Shown piece by piece: positions 52,049 through 61,106 of a stretch of 64,000 bases of DNA. Every line of letters begins with the position of its first letter. Position 1 is the first letter of the stretch. The stretch is from Planctomycetota bacterium (lineage in GTDB: Bacteria; Planctomycetota; Phycisphaerae; UBA1845; UTPLA1): positions 23,748 through 87,747 of the forward strand of contig JAATGM010000035.1 of assembly GCA_015654675.1 (NCBI GenBank), read 5' to 3'. The notes under the pieces are model-generated. The model was not told the DNA's origin. It ran no database searches and saw only the letters and a list, made by a program, of their open reading frames with translations. A program made the position numbers and the translations under genes.

Positions 52049-53113
52049 TCACGGCACCCCAAGCATCAACCCCACAAACGTCTGAACATCCCGCCCATCC
52101 GCAACCCCATCGCAGTTCACGTCCGCCATCGCCACGTCCGCCGCGACGGTGTCAAACCCCAGCAGCACCGCCTCAAACCCCGGAATATCTTCTGCCCCCA
52201 GTGCCCCGTTCCCCGAAAAATCCCCCGTCCCGCACGCCGGCACGATCGCGAAATAACTCGGCCCCACCAGCCCGCCGCTCCCCGACGCAACAAACGCGTC
52301 GATGAACGCCCCCGTCGTCCCGTCATACCGCAGCACACTGCTCGTGCTGTTGCTGCTCACATACAGATTCCCGTCCGGCCCGAACAAGACTCCCACCGGC
52401 GAGCTCAGCCCGCCGCTTCCGCTCGTGACGAACGCATCGACAAACGCACCCGTCGTCCCGTGGAACCGCAGCACGCTCGCCGTGTCCCCGCTCGCCACGT
52501 ACAGGTTCCCGTCCGGCCCGAACGTCAGCCCATACGGCGACGAAAGCCCGCCCCCGCTCGCGAACACGCCCTGCGATGCCCCGGTCGTCGCGTTGAACCG
52601 CATCACCACGTTCGTCCCGAAGCTCGACACATACAGCGACGGCCCGGGCCCGAACACCAGCCCGAACGCCCCGTTCACCGCCCCCGCCGGCGTAAACGCC
52701 CCGATCACCGCGCCCGTCGTCCCGTTGAACCGAATCACCTGGCTGCCCGACCCGCCCACGTAAAGATTGCCGTCCGGCCCGAACGTCAGCGCCTCGGGAA
52801 ACGTCAGCCCGCCCCCACCCGCGAACACGCCCAGCGAAGCCCCGCTCGTCCCGTCATACCGGTTCACCGTGCTCGCCGCCGCGCTGCAGATATACAGCCG
52901 ATTGTCCGCCGTCCGCACGATCCCCGTCGGCCACGCCAGCCCGCCCGCCAGCCCGATCTGCACCTTCTTGAAAGCCCCGCTCGCCCCGTCATACCGCAGC
53001 ACCTTCCCCGTATTGATGCTGCAAACCAGAAAGTCCGACGCCGCCAGCGCCCGTCCGCACCAACCCGCGGCCGCCGCCAGGAGACAAACCCCCGCCACTG
53101 TTCGACTGCTCAT
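52049..53113 (-). CDS. Secreted NHL-repeat (Vgb-like) propeller protein with C-terminal dockerin
   Basis: 354 residues from ATG 53113 with a signal peptide (GVCLLAAAAGWCGRALA). The core has six repeats of the LTFGPDGNLYV...VLRF/YDGTTGA type, forming an NHL/virginiamycin B lyase-like propeller. The last 65 residues hold two dockerin-like calcium loops: GDFSGNGALGAEDIPGFEAV and DVNCDGVADGRDVQTFVGL. Related in plan to the exported dockerin protein at 8.1 kb. Probably a surface-anchored binding protein. Confidence 0.85.
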   Translation of the reverse strand: MSSRTVAGVCLLAAAAGWCGRALAASDFLVCSINTGKVLRYDGASGAFKKVQIGLAGGLAWPTGIVRTADNRLYICSAAASTVNRYDGTSGASLGVFAGGGGLTFPEALTFGPDGNLYVGGSGSQVIRFNGTTGAVIGAFTPAGAVNGAFGLVFGPGPSLYVSSFGTNVVMRFNATTGASQGVFASGGGLSSPYGLTFGPDGNLYVASGDTASVLRFHGTTGAFVDAFVTSGSGGLSSPVGVLFGPDGNLYVSSNSTSSVLRYDGTTGAFIDAFVASGSGGLVGPSYFAIVPACGTGDFSGNGALGAEDIPGFEAVLLGFDTVAADVAMADVNCDGVADGRDVQTFVGLMLGVP

Positions 53114-53319
53114 TCCCCGTATCATGCCATCCCGCCCGAAATCATGCTGTTCCCACCCGATCGGCCGCTCGCAATACGCCGCACAATCAGTCTATTCCGG
53201 CAACCCCGCTCTCAATCAAGCCCCAACCACCGCGGGTGCCCGGAAAAGAGAAAGGCCTGCTCCGTTGCCGGTGCAGGCCGCTCCACCTGTTCCCTCTCTC
53301 GAACGAATCGACTGTCGCG

Positions 53320-53970
53320 TCAGCGCACCCGGCGCCGCACGACCCCTAATAGACACATGCCCGCCAGCACCAGACTCGCCGGCTCAGGCGTGATTTCAAT
53401 CTTTGCACTTCCCAGCCCGCCCGTCACTTCCAGGCCGGCCGTGAATCCATCCACCACATACGACCGCGTGAACGACCCCTCTGCCCCCGGCAGATCGAGC
53501 ATCGTCGAAGACGTCTCTGCCAGTGCGTCGAAATTAAACGTCGCAACCAGCAATCCGCCCGGAGTCGCAAAAGCAGGATTCGAGAAGTTCCGCAGCGACC
53601 GGTAGTACGCCGAACCATCGTTCGCCGTCAGCCCCGAATAGCTCGGGCAAACCGGATTCGCGTTCAGCCCGTCGAGTCCGCAATCGTTCGGAAAGTTCGA
53701 CGAGATCCACGCGTATGGACTGTTGTTCGTAACCCCCGTCAGCTTCACAAATGCCGGCGACCAGTCCAGGATCGCGTCCACCGACGCCATCGACTGATTC
53801 GAAGCATCATCCGAAACCGCATACAGCCCGACCGAAAAGCTCGTCCCAACCGGGACGCTGATCAAGGCCGGCCGCCACTCGAGATTGATCGCCGCGCTGG
53901 CCGATCCGGCCCAAAGAGCCGTCACACCGAGCGCAACTACCAACCTGCGTGCATGTCGCGGGAAAACCAT
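53320..53970 (-). CDS. Cohesin-like PEP-CTERM protein
   Basis: 216 residues from ATG 53970, preceded by GGGAGAG. Signal peptide ending ALWAGSASA. The body resembles a cohesin beta-sandwich: SVPVGTSFSVGLYA at the start, ASVDAILDWSPAFVKLTGV and later LVATFNFDALAETSSTMLDL. It ends with PEPASLVLAGMCLLGVVRRRVR, a PEP-CTERM tail. A surface-bound cohesin-like receptor for dockerin-bearing proteins is a fair hypothesis. The domain call is by pattern only. Confidence 0.7.
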   Translation of the reverse strand: MVFPRHARRLVVALGVTALWAGSASAAINLEWRPALISVPVGTSFSVGLYAVSDDASNQSMASVDAILDWSPAFVKLTGVTNNSPYAWISSNFPNDCGLDGLNANPVCPSYSGLTANDGSAYYRSLRNFSNPAFATPGGLLVATFNFDALAETSSTMLDLPGAEGSFTRSYVVDGFTAGLEVTGGLGSAKIEITPEPASLVLAGMCLLGVVRRRVR

Positions 53971-54132
53971 CTGCTTCTCTCCCAACTCCCGTGAACTTCC
54001 CAGCGTATACGAAACGGCCTTCCGATTCAAGGGTTTCGGACTGGCCGGCTCGCATTCGCGACCAAACTCATAAACCCCGCGAGCACAAGGCGTTGTGCGA
54101 GGCGACGCCTTGTGTCGCGGGAGACGTTTCGA

Positions 54133-57100
54133 CTACTCCCGGCCTGCCGGCGCGACCCCGATCGGTCGAACGTCAACCGGCCGCGTCGGACCGCCGCTAC
54201 CCGGCCGCCCGCCGCCGCCCGGGTTCTGCCCCGGCCGCACTCCCTGCATCCACAACTGAACATCCGACTGGTTCAGCACGCCGTCGCGGTTGAGGTCCAT
54301 CACCGCCAGCTCAGGCATCCCGCGCTGCGCCAGCTCGCCCACCGTGATCGACGTAATCGGCACCAGCCCGTAGTTCCCGCCCGGCGAATTGTCGCTCGCC
54401 GTGATCGTGTTCGGGTTGCCGTCGCAGTTCGCATCGCGAACCTGCAGGAAGTTGTTCGAGATAAAGCTGAAGTCCAGACTGTTCGCGATTCCGTCGCCGT
54501 TCACGTCAGAGTTCCGCGTCGGCGGGTTGATCGAACAATTCGTGTTCGCCCCGACCGCCGTCAGGTCCTGCAACGTGTAGATGCCGAAATCGAGAATGTC
54601 GATGAACTTGTCGTCGTTCAGGTTTCCGCCGATCAGCTTCTTAGTCGCACCCGTGAAGTTGGCCGTGTACTGCGCGCCACCCGTCACAAGGTTGATCGTC
54701 CGCCGCAGCGTATGCAGCCGGTCCCGTGCCGTGATGCACGTATAGGTCCCGCACGGAACCTGCAGCGTCTGCACCGGAATATTCCCGCTCGTGAAGCTGA
54801 ACGTCTGGCACGTCGAATAAACCATCGACGCCCCGTTCCACAGCTCAACCGTGATCGCCCGCTGATACGGACCGGCCATCATCACGCCGCCGCCCAGCTC
54901 CACATCCAGGGCGAGTTCGTTGTAGTTGTTCACCACAACGTTCACCACGCACGACGACGAGTTGTTGCAGGCGTCCGTCGCCGTCACAGTCACCGGCGTC
55001 GTCCCCGGACCATACGGACCCGCCGGCGTGAACGTCACCGCCGGAGCCGGATCGCAGTTGTCCGCCAGATCCGGCAGCGAAATCGTCGGATTCGCCGTGC
55101 AGCTTCCCGCCAGCGGCGTCACCGTGATCGTCGCCGGACAAGTAAACGTCGGTGCGATCGTGTCATTCACCGTGATCGTCTGCGTGCACGAGCTCGAATT
55201 GTTACACGCATCCGTCGCAGTCCACGTCCGCGTGATGACGTTATTGCAGCTCGATCCCGGATTCGTCTGCGTCTCGTTGAAGTGCACGGTCACCGCGCCA
55301 TCGCAGCCATCCGTCGCCGTCACCGTCGCAGCCACCGGCACCGCCGAATAGCACTGCAACGAAAGCGTCGTCGCCGGACAACCCGCCAGCACCGGCCCGG
55401 TGTGATCCTCAACCGTCACCACTTGCGAACAAGCCGACGCGTTCCCGCAGGAATCTGTGGCCGTCCAAGTCCGCGTATAGGTGTACTTCACCGGGCAAGT
55501 CCCCGGCGTATGCGCCGACTCGCTATAAACCGGCGTAACCGCACCCTGGCAAGCATCCAAAGCCGTCACGGTCGGCGAGCTCGGGCTGCTGCCGCACTCC
55601 ACCGTCTCCGTCGTCGCCGGGCATCCCGACAACACCGGAGCAACCGTGTCATTCACCGTAATCGTCTGCGAGCACGCGTTCGCGTTCCCGCACGCATCCG
55701 TGGCCGTCCACGTCCGCGTGATCACGTTATTGCAGCTCGATCCCGGATTCGTCTGCGTCTCATTGAACACCGGCGTCACCGCGCCGTCGCAGCCATCCGT
55801 CGCCGTCACCGTCGCAGCCACCGGCACCGCCGAATAGCACTGCAACGAAAGCGTCGTCACCGGACAACCCGCCAGCACCGGCCCGGTGTGATCCTCAACC
55901 GTCACCACCTGCGAGCAAGCCGAAGCGTTCCCGCAAGCATCCGTAGCCGTCCACGTCCGCGTATAGGTGTACTTCACCGGACAAACACCCGGCGTATGCA
56001 CCGACTCGCTATAAACCGGCGTAATCGCACCCTGGCACGCATCCGAAGCCGTCACCGTCGGCGAGCTCGGGCTGCTGCCGCACTCAATCGTCTCCGTCGT
56101 CGCCGGGCATCCCGCCAACACCGGAGCCGTCGTATCCTGCACCGTCACCAGCTGCGAACAAGCCGACGAGTTCCCGCACAAATCCGTCGCCGTCCACGTC
56201 CGCGTATAGGTGTACTTCACCGGGCAAACACCCGGCGTGTGTGCCGACTCGCCATAGCTCACCGACACCGACCCGTCGCATCCATCCGTCGCCGTCACCG
56301 TGTACGCCGGCGGGCTGGCCCCGCACTCGATCGTCACCGGCGCGCCCGGACAGCCGCTCAACACCGGCCCCGTGTGGTCCTCGACCGACACGTTCTGCGT
56401 GCACGTCGCCGTGTTCCCGCAGGCGTCCGTCGCCGTCCACGACCGCGTGAACGTGTACTTCACCGGGCAAACACCCGCCACATGCGCCGACTCCGCATAG
56501 ATCGGCGTGATCGCCCCGTCGCAATTGTCGTTCGCCGTCACCGTCGGCGGAGCCGGAATCGACCCGCACTCAGCCGTCAGCGGCGCACCCGGACAACCCG
56601 TCAACACCGGATCGGTGTTATCAATCTTGATCGCCGTCAGGTTCAACGGATTGATCGCCACCGAGTCGCCGTTCGCATCCGACAACTGGTTGATCGCCCC
56701 GTTCGGACCACTCGCCCGCCACGTCACCAGATCGGCCGCCGGCGTGCAAAGGTTCTGCACGATCCCGAACGACAGCCGCGCCATCGTCGTGTTCGCGCTT
56801 GTCCCGCTCCCGCCGTCCTCAATGCCGACGGCATAGTCGATGTCCCCCGCCACCGGCTGCTGATCATAAATCTCCCGCGTAAACGGAGCATCGCCCGGAT
56901 CAGCCGACAACAGCGTCAGGTAACTCGTGTTGTAATTCAGGAAGAACTGCCCGCCCACGATCACCGTCGGCGCGCTCGACAAATTGATCTCAACGATCAG
57001 CTTGCCACCGTCGATGCAAGTCTGCGTCGGAACCAGCGAAACCGTTGCACCCGTGCTCACCGCCAGCGTCGCCTGATTGCTCGCCACCGGCCCGCACGCA

Positions 57101-60100
57101 TTGCTCACGAGGCAGTCATACGTCCCCGCGTCGCCAACCCCCACCGGGTTAATCGTCAGCGAGTTCGTCGTCGCACCCGAAATATTCCCGCCATCCACCA
57201 GGTTCACCGGGCCCGGATACTTCCGCCACTGATACGAAAGCCCGCCGCCCGACGCACCGATCGTAAAGTTAAACGAGCTGCCGACACCCGCCGTCCCGCC
57301 CAGCGGCTGCGGCGAAATCGAAATCGGCGAATTGATGCTCAACGTCATCGAGTCCGCGTTCGATCCGCACGAGTTCGTCGACGTCAGCGTCAGCACCACG
57401 CTGCCCGCCGTAATGTCCGCCCCGCTCGGCGTATAAACCGCCGCCAGCGTGTTCGCGTTCGGAGCAAACGACCCCGACCCGCCCGTCGTCCAAACATGGT
57501 TCGAAATATTCGACGTACCGGCCAGCGTCGCCGACCCGGTCGAGCAAATCGTCTGGTCCGGCCCGGCGCTCACCGACGGCGGCGTCTCGCCGACAACCGT
57601 GATGCTCGCACAAGCCGCGCTCATGCAGTTCGTCGTCGTGTTCCGCGCCCGTGCGTAATACGTCGCCGATGGCGTCGCCGTGATCGACAACGTCGTCGAA
57701 CCGGCCAGCAGCAGCGTCCCACCCGGGCAGCTCCCGCTGAACCAGTCGGCCGTCTCGCCGCCGCCCACCGTCGCCGTCAACGTCCCCGCCTGCCCGATGC
57801 AGATCGGATCAGGCGAAAGCGAAATGCTCGGCGTCGCCGGAACCGTCCCGATCGTGATCGTCACCTGGTCCGTCGCGTTCGCCGCGCACGGCGCAATCGG
57901 CGTGCAGGTCAGCGTCAGCGTCACCGTCCCGGCCGTCACCTCAGCCCCGGTCGGCGTATAAACCGCGTTCAGCGTGGTGGCATTCGGCGCAAACGACCCG
58001 CCGCCGCCCGACCACGTGCAAAGCGTGCTGTTGGACGAACTGCCCGCCAGCGGAACCGTCTGCCCGGCACAGATCGTCTGGTCCGGCCCCGCATTCGCCG
58101 AAGGCGCCGCCTGAATCGTCAGCGTCGCATTGCTCGTCGCCGGCGTCGCGCACGGCGAAACCGGATTCGCCTTAAACGTCAGCGTCACGCTCCCCGCCGT
58201 CACGTCCGCCCCACTCGGCGTGTAAGTCGTGCTCGCCGAGCTGGCACTGCCGAAGCTCCCCGAGCCGCTCGTCGTCCACAAAACCGACGACTGACCAGTT
58301 GCGGTCCCCGAGATATTCACCAACGCCGCACCGCAAGTGCTGTAAGGCCCGTTCGCGTTCGCCGTCGGCGCGGCCTGAACCGTCAGAATCGTGTCATTGC
58401 TCGTCACGCTTCCGCAAGCGTTCGAAACGATGACGTTGTAGTTGCCGCCTGCATCGGCCGTGTGAACGTTCGTCAGCGTCAGTGTAACAGTATTGACGCC
58501 CGCGACCGTCGTCCCGTTGCCGTTTGTCCCGTTGGACAGATTATTGATTCCCTTCCTCCACTGATAAGTGAGCGGTCCCGCGCCGGTCGCGCTGACCGTA
58601 AACGTCGCCGTCCCGCCTTCGCAAACGCTCGTATCGGCCGGCTGCGTCGTAATCGTGGGCGCCGTGTTCAACGTGAGCGACACGTTGCTGCTCGTGGTCG
58701 AACCGTTCAGGTTATAGACGATGACGCTGTAGTCACTGCCCGCATCGGCCGCATGGAGGTTCGTAAACGTCAACGTCGAACTGGTCGATCCCGCAACCGT
58801 CGTCCCGTTGGCATTCACGCCGTCCGTCAGATAAGCCGTGCCCTTCTTCCACTGATACGAAACCGCCGAGCACGCGCTTGCCGTCACGCTGAAGCTCGCC
58901 GATCCCGTCACGCACGCCGTCTGATTGGTCGGCGGATTCGCAATGCTCGGAGCCGAATTGAGAACCGGAACCGTAAAGAACTGGTTCCCGGCCACCGTGC
59001 TGAAATTCCGATAGGAACCGTCGTTGAAATTAGTGGAGCCCGCCGGAAGCGGCCCGAGCACCTGATTCGATAACCCCTGGTAATTCGAGCCGGCGATCAT
59101 CGCGCTCACGCTCACCGCGCCCGTCGGCGCGCCGATCTCCGCCAGCGGAATGGCAAGTTCTACGCCCTTAACCACGCTCCCCGCACCCGCCGCCGACGCA
59201 TTCGTAACACCGGCCGTATTCGAGTTGTTGATCGTGGCTCGCACGCCGTTGGGGTTCGTCCCGCCCGAGAGCGTCCCGGTTCCGCCCGGCGTCGTGTTCG
59301 AACCGCGGAACGTCTTAACGCCTGCCGCGCTCGTCGGCAGCGTGTACGAATCGACGAACAGCGTGCATCCCGCATTGCCGAGATTGACGCCGATGCAGTA
59401 GTCCGGCGAGAACGAAGAATCAAACGTAAGCCCCGGCCCACCGTTGTTCAGATCGCCGCCATTAAGGCCCAGTCGACCCAGGTCGCTCGTCGAACCGTTG
59501 TCGCCCCGCAAGACGTTCTGCCCCGCGCCCGCCGTCGAGTCAAAGAAGATCAGCAGCTTGTTGTTGTTGTCCTGCAGATTGCCGGCCAGCGTCAGGTAAA
59601 GCACGCCGTCGCGAATGACGCCGAACGCCTGATCCAGTTCACTGCCCGACGTCGGACAGCCGACGTTGCCGTTTGTCGCATCCCCGAAGCCCGTCTCGCA
59701 CGTCTGTGTGCTCAGCGCCGACCCGTAGTTCGAATCCGCTGTGCCATCGAGCGTGATCGCACAGTCGCTAAGCGGAAGGTAGCGAATTCCCCGCGATGCG
59801 GTGTTCGTCGGTGGAGTCGCCAGCGTCGTGAATGGGGATGAAGCATTGGTGCCGTTGTCGGTCGCTGTAACAATGATGGTGCTCGTGGCAGCGCTCGTTG
59901 CGAAAAGTTTGACCGGACTCGAGCCTGGCACGAGGGTCACGCCTCTGCAGCCACTGGTTAGATTGGTGTTCAGAGTGTACGGGTTAGACCAAACGGAACC
60001 GTTGAAGGTCCACTTTCGAATACCACCGCCACTCCCTGTTGCACTATCGTCGGCAACATAAAGCGTCGTTGCACTCGCAAACACGAAGTCCGTTGAACTG

Positions 60101-60810
60101 CTTCCAGAGAATGATGGCAGATTGGTCATAGTCTGCCCACTCGTAGTCGGCAGACCGCTTCCGACTGTCATCAGGCTTCCTGCCGAAGCAACATATAGTT
60201 GCCCTGCAAAAATGTTTGCGATTCGATTATTCGTTGCAGTTGAGCTGACGAGAGTCGAAGTCGTGGCGCCCAGCGTTGCAAATCGAACCCCTTGGGTGGA
60301 ACCTGCGACCCAGATTCCAGTTCCCTCAAATGTCGCAGCGCTTCGAATGTTGGCTGTAAATGCGTCGCTTAGGGCAGTCGTGGAATCTATGTTCCCCGCC
60401 ATGTCAATACGTCCGGCAATTCGATTCGTTGTTCCAGGCGTATCCGCGCTCGGGTTCGTACCTCCGGGCGCCTTGTTGTATCCAGTCGTCATCAAATAGC
60501 GGCCATCGGGTGATAGCGCGAGGAAGCCCTCGGAGGTCGCGTTGCCGACAACAGTCATTGCGCGATTGCTTCCGGCGACCGCAGTCGGCAAAGCGATCGA
60601 TTGAACAAGAGAACCGCTCGTGGTGTATTCGTCCAAAAACGCGGCAGTCGCCGCATTTGAGAGCGCAGGCGAACCTGTCCCCACTCGTACGACAACAATA
60701 TTCCCCGGCGTAAACGCCGCGGCATCCGCGCGCTCCGCCGCAAAACCCGCCACCACGGTGAAACACGTCGCGAGACCCGCAACCAACCGATTCCGATTCA
60801 ATCGCTGCAT
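54133..60810 (-). CDS. Giant multidomain surface protein: propeller, Ig-like, PKD-like, cohesin-like, seven HYR-like domains, dockerin
   Basis: 2225 residues from ATG 60810 (signal peptide LVAGLATCFTVVAGFAAERADA). In order: a beta-propeller-like N-terminal region (to about 390); a jelly-roll-like region; two Ig-like domains with SYQWKKG/TYQWRKG; PKD-like segments with PSANAGPDQTICAGQ; a third Ig-like domain; a cohesin-like domain (KLIVEINLSSAPTVIVGGQF); seven HYR-like repeats of the TRTWTATDACGN type; a beta domain with TCITARDRLHTLRRT; dockerin loops (GGNLNDDKFIDILDFG, DVNGDGIANSLDFSF); then DLNRDGVLNQSDVQLWMQG and a Gly/Pro/Arg tail. Probably an adhesin or scaffold. The last 250 residues match the next upstream gene. 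Confidence 0.85.
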   Translation of the reverse strand: MQRLNRNRLVAGLATCFTVVAGFAAERADAAAFTPGNIVVVRVGTGSPALSNAATAAFLDEYTTSGSLVQSIALPTAVAGSNRAMTVVGNATSEGFLALSPDGRYLMTTGYNKAPGGTNPSADTPGTTNRIAGRIDMAGNIDSTTALSDAFTANIRSAATFEGTGIWVAGSTQGVRFATLGATTSTLVSSTATNNRIANIFAGQLYVASAGSLMTVGSGLPTTSGQTMTNLPSFSGSSSTDFVFASATTLYVADDSATGSGGGIRKWTFNGSVWSNPYTLNTNLTSGCRGVTLVPGSSPVKLFATSAATSTIIVTATDNGTNASSPFTTLATPPTNTASRGIRYLPLSDCAITLDGTADSNYGSALSTQTCETGFGDATNGNVGCPTSGSELDQAFGVIRDGVLYLTLAGNLQDNNNKLLIFFDSTAGAGQNVLRGDNGSTSDLGRLGLNGGDLNNGGPGLTFDSSFSPDYCIGVNLGNAGCTLFVDSYTLPTSAAGVKTFRGSNTTPGGTGTLSGGTNPNGVRATINNSNTAGVTNASAAGAGSVVKGVELAIPLAEIGAPTGAVSVSAMIAGSNYQGLSNQVLGPLPAGSTNFNDGSYRNFSTVAGNQFFTVPVLNSAPSIANPPTNQTACVTGSASFSVTASACSAVSYQWKKGTAYLTDGVNANGTTVAGSTSSTLTFTNLHAADAGSDYSVIVYNLNGSTTSSNVSLTLNTAPTITTQPADTSVCEGGTATFTVSATGAGPLTYQWRKGINNLSNGTNGNGTTVAGVNTVTLTLTNVHTADAGGNYNVIVSNACGSVTSNDTILTVQAAPTANANGPYSTCGAALVNISGTATGQSSVLWTTSGSGSFGSASSASTTYTPSGADVTAGSVTLTFKANPVSPCATPATSNATLTIQAAPSANAGPDQTICAGQTVPLAGSSSNSTLCTWSGGGGSFAPNATTLNAVYTPTGAEVTAGTVTLTLTCTPIAPCAANATDQVTITIGTVPATPSISLSPDPICIGQAGTLTATVGGGETADWFSGSCPGGTLLLAGSTTLSITATPSATYYARARNTTTNCMSAACASITVVGETPPSVSAGPDQTICSTGSATLAGTSNISNHVWTTGGSGSFAPNANTLAAVYTPSGADITAGSVVLTLTSTNSCGSNADSMTLSINSPISISPQPLGGTAGVGSSFNFTIGASGGGLSYQWRKYPGPVNLVDGGNISGATTNSLTINPVGVGDAGTYDCLVSNACGPVASNQATLAVSTGATVSLVPTQTCIDGGKLIVEINLSSAPTVIVGGQFFLNYNTSYLTLLSADPGDAPFTREIYDQQPVAGDIDYAVGIEDGGSGTSANTTMARLSFGIVQNLCTPAADLVTWRASGPNGAINQLSDANGDSVAINPLNLTAIKIDNTDPVLTGCPGAPLTAECGSIPAPPTVTANDNCDGAITPIYAESAHVAGVCPVKYTFTRSWTATDACGNTATCTQNVSVEDHTGPVLSGCPGAPVTIECGASPPAYTVTATDGCDGSVSVSYGESAHTPGVCPVKYTYTRTWTATDLCGNSSACSQLVTVQDTTAPVLAGCPATTETIECGSSPSSPTVTASDACQGAITPVYSESVHTPGVCPVKYTYTRTWTATDACGNASACSQVVTVEDHTGPVLAGCPVTTLSLQCYSAVPVAATVTATDGCDGAVTPVFNETQTNPGSSCNNVITRTWTATDACGNANACSQTITVNDTVAPVLSGCPATTETVECGSSPSSPTVTALDACQGAVTPVYSESAHTPGTCPVKYTYTRTWTATDSCGNASACSQVVTVEDHTGPVLAGCPATTLSLQCYSAVPVAATVTATDGCDGAVTVHFNETQTNPGSSCNNVITRTWTATDACNNSSSCTQTITVNDTIAPTFTCPATITVTPLAGSCTANPTISLPDLADNCDPAPAVTFTPAGPYGPGTTPVTVTATDACNNSSSCVVNVVVNNYNELALDVELGGGVMMAGPYQRAITVELWNGASMVYSTCQTFSFTSGNIPVQTLQVPCGTYTCITARDRLHTLRRTINLVTGGAQYTANFTGATKKLIGGNLNDDKFIDILDFGIYTLQDLTAVGANTNCSINPPTRNSDVNGDGIANSLDFSFISNNFLQVRDANCDGNPNTITASDNSPGGNYGLVPITSITVGELAQRGMPELAVMDLNRDGVLNQSDVQLWMQGVRPGQNPGGGGRPGSGGPTRPVDVRPIGVAPAGRE
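55161..56132 (-). repeat. Two tandem 486-base units within the HYR-like domains
   Basis: The + strand segments from 55161 and 55647 match closely at a constant 486-base offset (for example CACCGTCGCAGCCACCGGCA at 55321 and 55807). Each unit codes for two HYR-like domains (162 residues). Near-identity suggests recent duplication or gene conversion. Confidence 0.85.
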
Positions 60811-60945
60811 CACACTCACTCCCGCGACCCGTCCGCCCCGCCTCGGGGTACAGGTCTCTGCCAAAACCTCGCACTACCTTCTCTGTCTGCCCGTTCCCTC
60901 GAATAACGAGCCGACCGCGACCAGCCGCAAGCGCTCGGCTAAATC

Positions 60946-60970
60946 GCGGCGGCTTTAAGTCAGCCGCCGC
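60946..60970. terminator. GC-rich hairpin, possible terminator of the 467-residue gene
   Basis: GCGGCGGCT / AGCCGCCGC with a seven-base loop. On the minus strand GATTTAG follows, a weak T-tract. It could end transcription from 62510 or shape the giant gene's leader. Confidence 0.35.
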
Positions 60971-61070
60971 TCAACCGGCCACAGGACCGGCTGAACAACC
61001 CGATTCGTCTCACCTTCATCCGGACCCGATCCGGATCAAAGCGCCCCTAACTCAATAACCTCTTCGCCGG

Positions 61071-61092
61071 TCCCTGAGCCCGTCGAAGGGCC
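61071..61092. repeat. CCTGAGCCCGTCGAAGGG dispersed-repeat word
   Basis: CCCTGAGCCCGTCGAAGGG has short complementary ends (CCCT/AGGG). The word is familiar as an intergenic repeat in many bacterial genomes; copy number here needs a genome search. Confidence 0.45.
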
Positions 61093-61106
61093 GAATTCCT
61101 TATGTC

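Larger units (their letters stand above)
60811..61106. other. 296-base spacer between the giant gene and its paralogue, with hairpins
   Basis: No gene. Contains a perfect GC-rich hairpin (60946-60970), a second CCGG-based hairpin just after it, and a dispersed-repeat word near 61071. GGGAGTG before the ATG at 60810 is the likely ribosome-binding site. Confidence 0.5.

Noticed and set aside
55161..57700. Possible CRISPR-like repeat array
   Set aside because: The repeats are hundreds of bases long, protein-coding and in frame (HYR-like domains), with no short repeats separated by unique spacers.
54112..59073. A 1653-codon open frame on the + strand opposite the giant surface protein
   Set aside because: The product is Arg/His/Pro-rich without domains and mirrors the repeat structure of the minus-strand gene. 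Long antisense frames are expected from its GC-rich repetitive codons.
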